Source of the DNA: Pedobacter psychrotolerans
GTDB taxonomy: Bacteria; Bacteroidota; Bacteroidia; Sphingobacteriales; Sphingobacteriaceae
NCBI RefSeq assembly: GCF_004340665.1
Contig: NZ_SLWO01000002.1
Span: forward strand, 816,358-880,357
Direction of reading: 5' to 3'
Length of the DNA: 64,000 bases
Positions within the stretch are counted from its first letter, which is position 1. Each line of letters opens with the position of its first letter. Both the position numbers and the translations under genes were made by a program. Positions 43,842 to 51,483 of the stretch are shown here, one piece after another. The notes below the pieces were generated by a model. That model was given only the letters and a program-made list of their open reading frames with translations. It made no database searches and was not told the DNA's origin.

Positions 43842-43873
43842 CAAAGGTAGGTATTAATAAGATATAACACAAA
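43842..43873 (-). promoter_or_regulatory. promoter of the yicC-gmk-nadD operon
   Basis: On the minus strand: TTTG (43873-43870), 20-bp spacer, TACCTTTG (43849-43842). This is a near-ideal Bacteroidota promoter, about four bases before the yicC ATG. Confidence 0.8.
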
Positions 43874-44034
43874 ATATCTATGAATGATAAGTTAGCATTA
43901 GATTTTGATCCTTATCAATTATTCTGTCATATTTATAAACTATGCTATAAAATAAACCACATCAAATTATAGTATTTCAAATATATTCTTGTGTTTTAAA
44001 AATACTACATATATTGCGGTATAAATATCTAAAT

Positions 44035-44589
44035 ATGAAAAAAAATCTAATTATTTGCGTAATTGTAATAACTTTAATTACCTCATTTACAGACTCTAAA
44101 GCAGGATCTTTTATTGAAAACGCATATAGGGAATTCAAGAAAAAGGAAAATGCATCTTGGAATTTTACTAAGTTGAACTTTCCTGGAAGAGTAATGAATT
44201 TAACAGAAGGTAATTTCTACGAACGAATATATTTCACGGGGGCAATTTATTGGTTTGTTGGAGGGAAATTTCACCATGTTGTATCAACAGATACCTATTG
44301 GGGACTATTTAGCCATCCAGAACAATATTATTCTAGAATTTATACACAAAATGAGTTTGATGTTATGGATAATCTAACTGGAGGAAAACTTGGCCCAGAT
44401 AATGGAATTATCTCATACAACGGTGCGTTATATTTTAGAATGGGGAATAAGATATTTTACATTCATAGCCAAGCTGAATTCGATGGATATCATTTAAGCT
44501 ATGCTGTAATTCAAGAAGTTTCAAGCATTTCGAACTATATAAACGTTCAAAATGGTTTTGGGGTAAATATGATTTGGCCTGTAAATTAG
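44035..44589 (+). CDS. hypothetical secreted protein
   Basis: From ATG 44035 it has 184 residues: signal peptide MKKNLIICVIVITLITSFTDSKA, then a mature part rich in aromatic residues and Gly (YFTGAIYWFVGGKFHHVVSTDTYWGLF, LYFRMGNKIFYIHS). No membrane helix or known domain recognised; repeated short patterns of the type (aromatic)-x-x-Gly-x-(Ile/Phe) suggest a beta-sheet or propeller-like fold. An upstream in-frame ATG at 44014 is less likely. It stands alone with a clear terminator after it. Confidence 0.65.
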   Translation: MKKNLIICVIVITLITSFTDSKAGSFIENAYREFKKKENASWNFTKLNFPGRVMNLTEGNFYERIYFTGAIYWFVGGKFHHVVSTDTYWGLFSHPEQYYSRIYTQNEFDVMDNLTGGKLGPDNGIISYNGALYFRMGNKIFYIHSQAEFDGYHLSYAVIQEVSSISNYINVQNGFGVNMIWPVN

Positions 44590-44606
44590 AAATGCAAATT
44601 TTATAA

Positions 44607-44644
44607 AATGCCCTTATAAAAGTTAATCACTTTATAAGGGCATT
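44607..44644 (+). terminator. terminator after the secreted hypothetical
   Basis: Arms 44607-44620 and 44631-44644 form a 14-bp exact stem; A/T-rich flanks. Confidence 0.8.
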
Positions 44645-44754
44645 ATGTTATTCAAAAAGTCGATTATTCCTAATAATTCTATAGGAGTTATATCATCTAC
44701 CAATCCCAAAACCTTAATAACTATCCAAATTTATTTTAATTGACCATTATAAAA

Positions 44755-44946
44755 ATGGATTCAAAGGAGAGTACTTATTTATTTTTCTATCGAGAAAAAT
44801 CAAAACTGGATGAACATCAGCTAGATCTTTTTCAGCTTGGCTACAAATGGTCACAGCTTTCTCTTCTGTCTGCACCTATAAATCTACCCAATACAGAGAT
44901 TTATTCATTCTTTTTCTTTCTTAATGAATTAAACCTAAGAATGTAG
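44755..44946 (+). CDS. possible small hypothetical protein
   Basis: A 63-codon frame from ATG 44755: MDSKESTYLFFYREKSKLDE, then a Leu/Gln-rich middle and a Phe-rich end (YSFFFFLNELNLRM). No signal, domain or recognised relative. AT-rich surroundings make chance open frames common, so this is weakly supported. Confidence 0.25.
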   Translation: MDSKESTYLFFYREKSKLDEHQLDLFQLGYKWSQLSLLSAPINLPNTEIYSFFFFLNELNLRM

Positions 44947-45525
44947 ATTAACAATAGTATCGAATTTAGAAACAAATTGTGATGATCTATTTAAATATAA
45001 GCGAACGAAGTATCATTTTTTGCGTTTGTAGAAAAGTAAAAAGACTAAAGCTTCGTGTCTAGAATTTTCAAAATAGCTGTATTTATCAGAGTAAAGGAGG
45101 AATGATACGCATGAGTACAAAAAATACAATTACCAAATATATTAAGTAAAATCTACCAAGTAGTTTTCTTATTATTATTAACATTCATTAACAATTAAGA
45201 AGGTTAACAAATATTAATTTTATAGAAAAAATAATGCCTGTTGAGTATAGCATAATGTGCACTATAGGCGTTACTTAATATGAAACGATATTATCAATTA
45301 GCATTGGAAACGATATGCATGATTAGCTATCTTTTCCACGTAAATTTATAACTAAATACAAACAACAAAATTTATCTGCTGTTAGACTAGAATACTGAAA
45401 GAAAACATACTTTTACGGCAAAACATATCGGATTCAGGTATTTTATGATCCTATTGAAGCCTCAACAAACTTTCTGAATTGGAAAAATGCTTACGATAAA
45501 TTTGAACTGTAAATAAACATACCTA
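44947..45525. other. 579-bp gap with a strong Shine-Dalgarno and mini-ORF
   Basis: Mostly featureless AT-rich DNA. At 45093-45100 an aaaggagg motif precedes ATG 45111, opening MSTKNTITKYIK and TAA (45111-45149). The 8-mer gtatcatt (about 45010) is answered by aatgatac (45101-45108). A TAAATTTG box at 45497-45504 is a likely promoter for the next gene. Confidence 0.45.
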
Positions 45526-46248
45526 ATGAAGATTTTTAAACTGTCATTGCTACTTCTTTTGCTTATGCTCACTGGTAATATGCTAAAGGCGCAAGACCTG
45601 ATTATCAAAGGTGTTGTTTTTGAGAAGGGAACAAATATCAGGGTTGCATTGGCGGAGATCACCAATCAAAGAACCCAACTTGGCGTGGGCAGTAATGATT
45701 TAGGCTTTTTTCAAATTCAGGCTCGTGTAGGTGATACGCTTCTAATTACCAAGAGAAGTTTAAATGATCAGCAAATTGTTGTTCGTGGTACACAAGATAT
45801 TTTGATTTATCTGGTAAGGGGCAGTACCACGCTGGATGAAGTAACCATTGTTGGAAGCACTAAAAAGCAAGACCTCGAAGATTTAAAAAGAGATTTCAGA
45901 AATAAAGGTGTTTATAATGGGGGTAAATCTTCAGTTCTGTCTTCAGTTTTTCATCCTTTAAATGGCCTGTATAATCTAATTGGTAAGGACCCAAAGAACG
46001 CACGCAGATTTAATCGTTATGCTGATAATGAATTAAAACAAACGCAAATCGATCAGTATTTTAATGGCACTATTATTCAGAACAATACTGATTTAAGGGG
46101 AAAAGATCTGGAAACGTTTATGCTTAATTATCGCCCTGATTTTGAAAAAGCGCAACACTGGAACGTTTATGACTATATCAAATACATTAAGGAATCTGCA
46201 AAGAAATTTGAAGAAAATCCGGTAAAAACGAATGATTTAAAGCCTTAA
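45526..46248 (+). CDS. secreted protein with carboxypeptidase-regulatory-like domain
   Basis: The product has 240 residues: signal peptide ending GNMLKAQ, then a CarboxypepD_reg-like beta-sandwich (about 25-115: IIKGVVFEKGTNIRVALAEITNQRTQLGVGSNDLGFFQIQARVGDTLLITKRS) and a charged helical C-terminal half with no recognised domain (KKQDLEDLKRDFRNKGVYNGG, PLNGLYNLIGKDPKNARRFNRY). Such proteins are common in the Bacteroidota envelope and of unknown role. TAAATTTG at 45497-45504 likely drives it. It is convergent with rnc, the two stops being adjacent bases. Confidence 0.85.
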   Translation: MKIFKLSLLLLLLMLTGNMLKAQDLIIKGVVFEKGTNIRVALAEITNQRTQLGVGSNDLGFFQIQARVGDTLLITKRSLNDQQIVVRGTQDILIYLVRGSTTLDEVTIVGSTKKQDLEDLKRDFRNKGVYNGGKSSVLSSVFHPLNGLYNLIGKDPKNARRFNRYADNELKQTQIDQYFNGTIIQNNTDLRGKDLETFMLNYRPDFEKAQHWNVYDYIKYIKESAKKFEENPVKTNDLKP

Positions 46249-46977
46249 TTAGATAGATAAAGCTTCGCAGGCTTTCTCTGCCGCTAGCTTTTCAGCATTT
46301 TTCTTATTGTAATCCCTACCCGTACCAAATTTTTCACCCTCCACTAAAGCGCTGATGGTAAAAAGCTTTGCACTTTCACCTTCACCATTTTGAACCAATT
46401 CAAACATCACATCTTTACCATGGCGTTGGCACCACTCAATCAATTTACTTTTAAAATTGGTTTCGGTAAGTTCTAAGGTATGAATGTCGATGTGCGGCTT
46501 AACAATCCTGCGCAATAAGAATTCTTTGGTGAAATTATAGCCTTTATCCATATAGATTGCACCAATAATAGCTTCAAAAGCATCGCCCAACATAGAATTA
46601 TGTTTGGTTTGAATGCTTACAGATCTTTGATCAAATTCAATCATCTTATCAAAGCCTATCTTTTTTGCAAGTTGGTTCAGGTTTGCCCTATTTACAATCT
46701 TCGATCGCATCTCGGTTAAAAAACCTTCTTCTTTATAAGGATAATGTTTAAAAAGTAATTCGGCAATTACTGATCCAAGTACGGCATCGCCAAGAAATTC
46801 AAGACGTTCATTGCTGCTTCTACTGCCATTTTTTAAAACTTTTGCTACAGAACGATGCCTGAACGCCATTTTATAAAGGGTGACATTTCCTGGTACAAAG
46901 CCTAAGATATTTCGTAGCTTTTTAACAAACTCCTTTTCAGGAGAGAGATAAAGTTTATATAATTTTAATATCGGCAT
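46249..46977 (-). CDS. rnc: ribonuclease III
   Basis: Cuts double-stranded RNA in rRNA and mRNA processing. 242 residues: endonuclease domain with signature NERLEFLGDAVLGSVIAELLF (about 40-60) and second acidic site GDAFEAIIGAIYMDKGY; then a double-stranded RNA-binding domain (NFKSKLIEWCQRHGKDVMFELVQNGEG ... GTGRDYNKKNAEKLAAEKACEAL). It follows fabF by 94 bp, an arrangement (acpP-fabF-rnc) found widely in bacteria. Confidence 0.97.
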   Translation of the reverse strand: MPILKLYKLYLSPEKEFVKKLRNILGFVPGNVTLYKMAFRHRSVAKVLKNGSRSSNERLEFLGDAVLGSVIAELLFKHYPYKEEGFLTEMRSKIVNRANLNQLAKKIGFDKMIEFDQRSVSIQTKHNSMLGDAFEAIIGAIYMDKGYNFTKEFLLRRIVKPHIDIHTLELTETNFKSKLIEWCQRHGKDVMFELVQNGEGESAKLFTISALVEGEKFGTGRDYNKKNAEKLAAEKACEALSI

Positions 46978-47071
46978 TAAATAAATAACACAATTAACGG
47001 CTAATGAGCATATTTAACTAAGTTATCTATTTTTACTTAGCATACAAAATTATATAACAAGGCTATTTTAA

Positions 47072-48325
47072 TTAATCTTCGTATTTTTTGAAGATAACTG
47101 AAGCATTGTGACCACCGAAACCAAAAGTATTACTTAGCGCTGCCCTAACTTCACGTTTCTGAGCTTTGTTGAAAGTAAAATTTAATTTCGGATCAAAAGC
47201 AGGATCATCTGTAAAGTGATTAATTGTTGGAGGAACAATATCATTTTTAACAGCTAGAATTGCGGCAATAGCTTCAACAGCACCAGCGGCCCCTAAAAGG
47301 TGACCTGTCATTGATTTGGTAGAACTGATGTTTAATCGGTAAGCATCTTCACCAAATAATGTACCTATGGCTTTGGTTTCACTAATATCACCGAGTGGTG
47401 TAGAAGTACCATGCACATTGATATAGTCTATATCAGCAGTTGTCATTCCTGCATCTTTAAGGGCGTTAGTCATCACCATTCTGGCACCTAAACCTTCAGG
47501 ATGTGGTGCGGTGATGTGATTAGCATCAGCACTCATTCCTCCACCTACCAGTTCTGCATAAATTTTTGCACCTCTGGCTTTGGCGTGTTCAAGTTCTTCC
47601 AGGATAATGGTTCCTGCACCTTCTCCTGCTACAAAACCATCACGATCTTTATCAAAAGGACGGGAAGCCGTAGCTGGATCATCATTACGTGTAGATAATG
47701 CATGCATGGCATTAAAACCACCCATTCCTGCTTCATTAATAATGGCTTCAGAACCACCACTGATAATGACATCAGCCATACCCAAGCGGATATAGTTAAA
47801 TGCATCAATCATAGCATTGGTTGACGAAGCACAGGCAGAAACAGTTGCAAAATTTGGCCCACGTAAGCCATATTTGATTGAGATATGCCCTGGAGCAATA
47901 TCTATAATCATTTTAGGAATAAAAAATGGATTATATCTTGGTGTACCATCTCCTTTTGCAAAATTAGAGATTTCATCCAGGAATGTTTTTAACCCACCTA
48001 TGCCAGCACCCCAGATTACGCCGATTCGGTTGGTATCTAATTTTTCAAAATCAAAACCACCGTCCTTCACAGCCTCATCTGTAGCTACTAAAGCATATTG
48101 TACAAATGGATCAAGCTTACGAGCTTCCTTTTTCTCCAAAAAATCTTCCGGATTAAAGTTTTTTACCTCGCATGCAAATTTAGTTTTAAACTTTTCAGTA
48201 TCAAAACCTTTAATAGGAGCAGCGCCACTCACCCCATTAGTCAATCCTTCCCAAAACTCGGGAACATTATTGCCTATAGGAGTGAGCGCACCCAACCCTG
48301 TTACTACTACTCTTTTTAATTCCAT
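47072..48325 (-). CDS. fabF: 3-oxoacyl-[acyl-carrier-protein] synthase II
   Basis: Elongates acyl-ACP in fatty acid synthesis by condensing it with malonyl-ACP. 417 residues, full length. The thiolase-fold triad is visible: Cys in TVSACASSTNAM (about residue 165), His in INVHGTSTPLGD (about 305) and His in MTGHLLGAAGAVE (about 342). It begins MELKRVVVTGLGALTPIG and ends NTFGFGGHNASVIF. It lies 21 bp after acpP, whose product carries its substrate. Confidence 0.98.
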   Translation of the reverse strand: MELKRVVVTGLGALTPIGNNVPEFWEGLTNGVSGAAPIKGFDTEKFKTKFACEVKNFNPEDFLEKKEARKLDPFVQYALVATDEAVKDGGFDFEKLDTNRIGVIWGAGIGGLKTFLDEISNFAKGDGTPRYNPFFIPKMIIDIAPGHISIKYGLRGPNFATVSACASSTNAMIDAFNYIRLGMADVIISGGSEAIINEAGMGGFNAMHALSTRNDDPATASRPFDKDRDGFVAGEGAGTIILEELEHAKARGAKIYAELVGGGMSADANHITAPHPEGLGARMVMTNALKDAGMTTADIDYINVHGTSTPLGDISETKAIGTLFGEDAYRLNISSTKSMTGHLLGAAGAVEAIAAILAVKNDIVPPTINHFTDDPAFDPKLNFTFNKAQKREVRAALSNTFGFGGHNASVIFKKYED

Positions 48326-48346
48326 TTATACTGAAAAAGCGTAATT

Positions 48347-48583
48347 CTATTTAACGTTTTTTTCCAAATAAGCGATTGCTTGACCAACTGTACCGATGGT
48401 TTCAGCCTGATCATCAGGAATAGCTACATTAAATTCTTTTTCAAATTCCATAATCAATTCTACGGTATCTAAAGAATCTGCACCCAAATCGTTGGTGAAT
48501 GAAGCCTCTGGCGTAACTTCGCTTTCGTCAACACCTAGTTTTTCTACGATAATAGCCTTAACTCTTGAAGCAATATCAGACAT
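48347..48583 (-). CDS. acpP: acyl carrier protein
   Basis: An acidic four-helix protein of 78 residues that carries acyl chains on phosphopantetheine. The attachment serine lies in [18 protein letters not shown] (about residue 38). It begins [29 protein letters not shown] and ends IAYLEKNVK, typical of housekeeping ACP. First gene of acpP-fabF-rnc and divergent from the IPExxxVDY gene. Confidence 0.98.
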   Translation of the reverse strand: MSDIASRVKAIIVEKLGVDESEVTPEASFTNDLGADSLDTVELIMEFEKEFNVAIPDDQAETIGTVGQAIAYLEKNVK

Positions 48584-48740
48584 AATTTTATAATTTAATG
48601 GTTAAATAATTCTGTGCAAAGAAAAATAAATTCTTACAATTTTCAAATGTTTTTATTTCACTACCTTAATTTGGCTCTGAAATAACAAGCGAATATAGAA
48701 TTAGTTTTTTAATTTCGTTCTGTAAATAATTTATTTCGAT

Positions 48741-49160
48741 TTGAACAGAACTTACCTGAAATTAACCTTAGACCTTGATTTTATACTCATTGCGATCACA
48801 GCACCACTGAAAGACTACGTGTTATGCCACAAAATTAATACGCGATTGAACACGCAATTCGAAAAAATAGAAGACCATGAAATATTTTTTAACATCGATC
48901 AACCTGCCTGGGCCTTCTCTAAATATTATTTTTTTGTAGAACAAGGCGAAATAGAATACTATTTGATTAGCAATAGAAGTAGCGACGGACTACTTGTTCC
49001 AGAGATGGGAAATGTGGATTTTTTCATCATTATAAAAGAATTTATTGACCAGGAAGATTTGAATTATTTAATTAACGGACTTAACAAACTACCTGATATA
49101 CAGGTAGCTGCAAAAATTGACCCGACTAAATTGAAGAGTAAGGAGAATTTGGTAATATAA
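48741..49160 (+). CDS. IPExxxVDY-family protein
   Basis: The product has 139 residues. It begins NRTYLKLTLDLDFILIAITAPLKDYVLCHKINTRL and carries LLVPEMGNVDFFI, the family's namesake motif with V for I and F for Y. The start codon is TTG at 48741; no closer ATG fits the family N-terminus. Function unknown; Bacteroidota members are often encoded, as here, upstream of pyruvate kinase (151 bp gap), so a link to glycolysis is possible but unproved. Confidence 0.85.
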   Translation: MNRTYLKLTLDLDFILIAITAPLKDYVLCHKINTRLNTQFEKIEDHEIFFNIDQPAWAFSKYYFFVEQGEIEYYLISNRSSDGLLVPEMGNVDFFIIIKEFIDQEDLNYLINGLNKLPDIQVAAKIDPTKLKSKENLVI

Positions 49161-49171
49161 AAATTATATAC

Positions 49172-49197
49172 TTGGTGTATTAAATACACTATATTTG
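49172..49197 (+). promoter_or_regulatory. pyk promoter with embedded palindrome
   Basis: TTG (49172-49174) and TATATTTG (49190-49197) flank an exact palindrome gtgtatt-a-aatacac (49175-49189). A regulator bound there would cover the promoter spacer. The 15-bp spacing between the TTG and the TA is shorter than usual. Confidence 0.55.
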
Positions 49198-49240
49198 AGG
49201 GTTATAAACGACGAAACAAAGAACAAAATATATAAAACTT

Positions 49241-49292
49241 AATGCAGTTTAATTATTTTTATACAATAATTAGCGCTACAATTAACTGCATT
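49241..49292 (+). promoter_or_regulatory. stem-loop in the pyk 5' UTR
   Basis: Arms aatgcagtttaatt (49241-49254) and aattaactgcatt (49280-49292) pair over 13 bp with one bulge, in a leader of about 110 nt and ending 19 bp before the pyk ATG. No U-run, so not a terminator; possible RNA-stability or translational element. Confidence 0.4.
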
Positions 49293-49311
49293 GTTAAAAT
49301 CAATTAATTAA

Positions 49312-50742
49312 ATGAAACCTTTTCATTCGAGAACCAAAATTGTTGCCACGCTTGGGCCCGCATCAGCAAAACCAGAAGTATTATATAGTATGTTTAACGC
49401 TGGCTTAGATGTTTGCCGCTTAAACTTTTCACATGGATCTCAGGCAGATCACCAAGCCGTTTTAGATACAATTAAAGATCTGAACAAAAAATACGATTAT
49501 AATGTGGGTATCCTTGCCGATTTACAAGGCCCAAAAATCCGTATTGGTTTAGTAAAAGAAGGCGGTATCAACCTGATTAATGGCAAAACTACTGTAATTA
49601 CCACTAACGAATGTATTGGTAATGAGGAACGCATTTACATTACTTATCAAAGTTTTCCTCAGGATGTACAGGCTGGCGAGATTATCCTTTTGGATGATGG
49701 CAAGCTGCAAATGAAAGTAATTTCTACCAATTTAAAAGATGAAGTTGTTTGCGAAATTGTTCATGGAGGTATCTTAACATCAAGAAAAGGCGTAAACCTT
49801 CCTAATACAAAAGTTTCTATCCCATCCTTAACTCCAGAAGATCGGGAGAATTTAGAATTCGTTCTTGAAAATGATGTGGAATGGATTGGTTTATCATTTG
49901 TTCGTAAAGCAGATGATATTATCGAGCTTAAAAAAATCATTGCAGAACGTGGTAAAACGGCTCGTGTAATTGCTAAAATTGAGAAACCAGAAGCAATTGC
50001 CAATATCGATGAGATTATTGCAGTTTCTGATGGTATTATGGTTGCACGTGGTGATTTGGGTGTTGAATGTCCGATGGAAGAAGTTCCATTGTTACAGAAA
50101 ATGATTGTGGCTAAATGTAGAGCAGCTTCTAAACCTGTAATTGTGGCAACTCAAATGTTGGAAAGCATGATTACAACTCCCCGCCCTACTCGTGCGGAAG
50201 TGAATGATGTGGCTAACTCGGTTTTAGATGGTGCAGATGCGGTAATGTTAAGTGGTGAAACTTCTGTTGGAGAATTTCCTTTAATCGTAATCGAAACGAT
50301 GCAGAAAATCATTCAAAACATCGAGCAAAACAATTATCCTTTTAATCCGGATAAATTCCTAAAACCAAAGTCACCATCATTCTTAAGTGATGCAATTTGT
50401 GATTCGGCTTGTTTCTTAGCTAAACAAACCAATGCTGTTGGTATTGTTTCAATGACTTTAAGCGGTTATACAGCCTTTGAAATTTCAAGCCATAGACCAG
50501 AAGCTTTAACCTTTATCTTTACCAGCAACAGATCTTTATTAAACGCAGTTAGTTTACTTTGGGGCGTTAGAGGTTTCTACTATGATAAATGGGAGAGCAC
50601 AGATAATACCATCATTGAGGTTAACGAGTTCTTAAAAAGCAAGAAACTGGTTAAACAAGGTGATATTATTATTAATACTGCCGCAATTCCAATCGATGCG
50701 AAAGGCAAAACAAACATGTTAAAAATCACAGTGATTGATTAA
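49312..50742 (+). CDS. pyk: pyruvate kinase
   Basis: Transfers phosphate from phosphoenolpyruvate to ADP, the last step of glycolysis. 476 residues, usual length. Motifs: RTKIVATLGPASAKPEVL at the N-terminus, CRLNFSHGS, ILADLQGPKIRIG, the B-domain, LSFVRKADDI, IAKIEKPEAIANIDEII (active-site signature), GIMVARGDLGVE, TQMLESMITTPRPTRAEVNDVANSVLDGADAVMLSGETSVG, and a C-terminal allosteric domain. A palindrome-bearing promoter and a structured leader precede it; a terminator follows at 50762. Confidence 0.98.
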   Translation: MKPFHSRTKIVATLGPASAKPEVLYSMFNAGLDVCRLNFSHGSQADHQAVLDTIKDLNKKYDYNVGILADLQGPKIRIGLVKEGGINLINGKTTVITTNECIGNEERIYITYQSFPQDVQAGEIILLDDGKLQMKVISTNLKDEVVCEIVHGGILTSRKGVNLPNTKVSIPSLTPEDRENLEFVLENDVEWIGLSFVRKADDIIELKKIIAERGKTARVIAKIEKPEAIANIDEIIAVSDGIMVARGDLGVECPMEEVPLLQKMIVAKCRAASKPVIVATQMLESMITTPRPTRAEVNDVANSVLDGADAVMLSGETSVGEFPLIVIETMQKIIQNIEQNNYPFNPDKFLKPKSPSFLSDAICDSACFLAKQTNAVGIVSMTLSGYTAFEISSHRPEALTFIFTSNRSLLNAVSLLWGVRGFYYDKWESTDNTIIEVNEFLKSKKLVKQGDIIINTAAIPIDAKGKTNMLKITVID

Positions 50743-50761
50743 TCATAAAATATTTAATACT

Positions 50762-50786
50762 AAACGCCTTGTACTGCAAGGCGTTT
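50762..50786 (+). terminator. pyk terminator
   Basis: A 10-bp exact stem (aaacgccttg / caaggcgttt), 5-nt loop, then a T-run. Confidence 0.92.
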
Positions 50787-50905
50787 TTTTTCTTTATTTT
50801 TTATTCTTTAAGGAAACCTGTCAGCGATATTCTTTAATTTTTAGAAGACTGAAATATTAGTTATTTGATTCTTTAAATTATTAATGTAAATCTCAATAAA
50901 AACTA

Positions 50906-50913
50906 TATTTTTG
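50906..50913 (+). promoter_or_regulatory. tRNA-Ser promoter, -7 box
   Basis: TATTTTTG, exact match to TAnnTTTG, 17 bp before the tRNA 5' end. Confidence 0.65.
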
Positions 50914-50930
50914 CACTCCACTAAAAAAAC

Positions 50931-51016
<86 letters not shown>

Positions 51017-51141
51017 ACCAATAAGCTGATTATTTAACTTGAATTTTATGTTCTGTTAAATTATTTACAATAACACTCAATGAGTTATAAAATATCAGCT
51101 AAAAAAATGATTGGTTATGCAAATAAACGAGATATAGTTTC

Positions 51142-51149
51142 TATGTTTG
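51142..51149 (+). promoter_or_regulatory. tRNA-Asp promoter, -7 box
   Basis: TATGTTTG matches TAnnTTTG, 42 bp before the tRNA; gives a separate transcript from tRNA-Ser. Confidence 0.6.
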
Positions 51150-51191
51150 CATCCTCGAAAGAGAAGAGGTTCAACTTTAAACTGAACAAAA

Positions 51192-51265
51192 GGAGTGGTA
51201 GTTCAGCTGGTTAGAATGCCTGCCTGTCACGCAGGAGGTCGCGGGTTCGAGTCCCGTCCATTCCG
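51192..51265 (+). tRNA. tRNA-Asp (anticodon GTC)
   Basis: 74 nt. Acceptor ggagtgg / ccattcc (one G-U), discriminator G; D arm with ggttagaa; anticodon stem cctgc / gcagg around ctgtcac (GTC); T arm gcggg-ttcgagt-cccgt. No encoded CCA. Confidence 0.97.
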
Positions 51266-51272
51266 CTTTAAT

Positions 51273-51316
51273 AAAATTATAAAGGCTTAAACAAATGTTT
51301 AAGCCTTTATAATTTT
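51273..51316 (+). terminator. terminator after tRNA-Asp
   Basis: Exact 20-bp stem (51273-51292 with 51297-51316), 4-nt loop, ending in a short T-run. Confidence 0.9.
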
Positions 51317-51359
51317 AAAATAATTCTGATCCTTTCTAAACAAACTCTAAATTTTACTG

Positions 51360-51465
51360 AAATTAAATTAAGCACGGATGCTAATTTAGTTTTATCCATA
51401 AAATTAAAATAAGGTGCTTTCTTATTTTAATTTTATGATAAAAATTAAAATAAGCACTAACTTTG
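51360..51465 (+). promoter_or_regulatory. repeated AT-rich operator and promoter of the fic gene
   Basis: Element aaattaaaataagcac or close variants occurs at 51360-51375 (one mismatch), 51401-51413, inverted at 51421-51433, and 51442-51457. The central pair forms an exact 17-bp inverted repeat (51397-51413 with 51421-51437). The last copy abuts the -7 box TAACTTTG (51458-51465), 18 bp before the ATG. The layout fits autorepression, possibly by the Fic protein's own helix-turn-helix. Confidence 0.7.
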
Positions 51466-51483
51466 TTATTAAATTTTAAAATA

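Noticed and set aside
43842..43844. TTG as yicC start
   Set aside because: It lies inside the TACCTTTG promoter box; ATG 43838 gives the conserved N-terminus.
46237..46274. Terminator between the CarboxypepD_reg-like gene and rnc
   Set aside because: Only a 7-bp stem with a long loop and no U-run.
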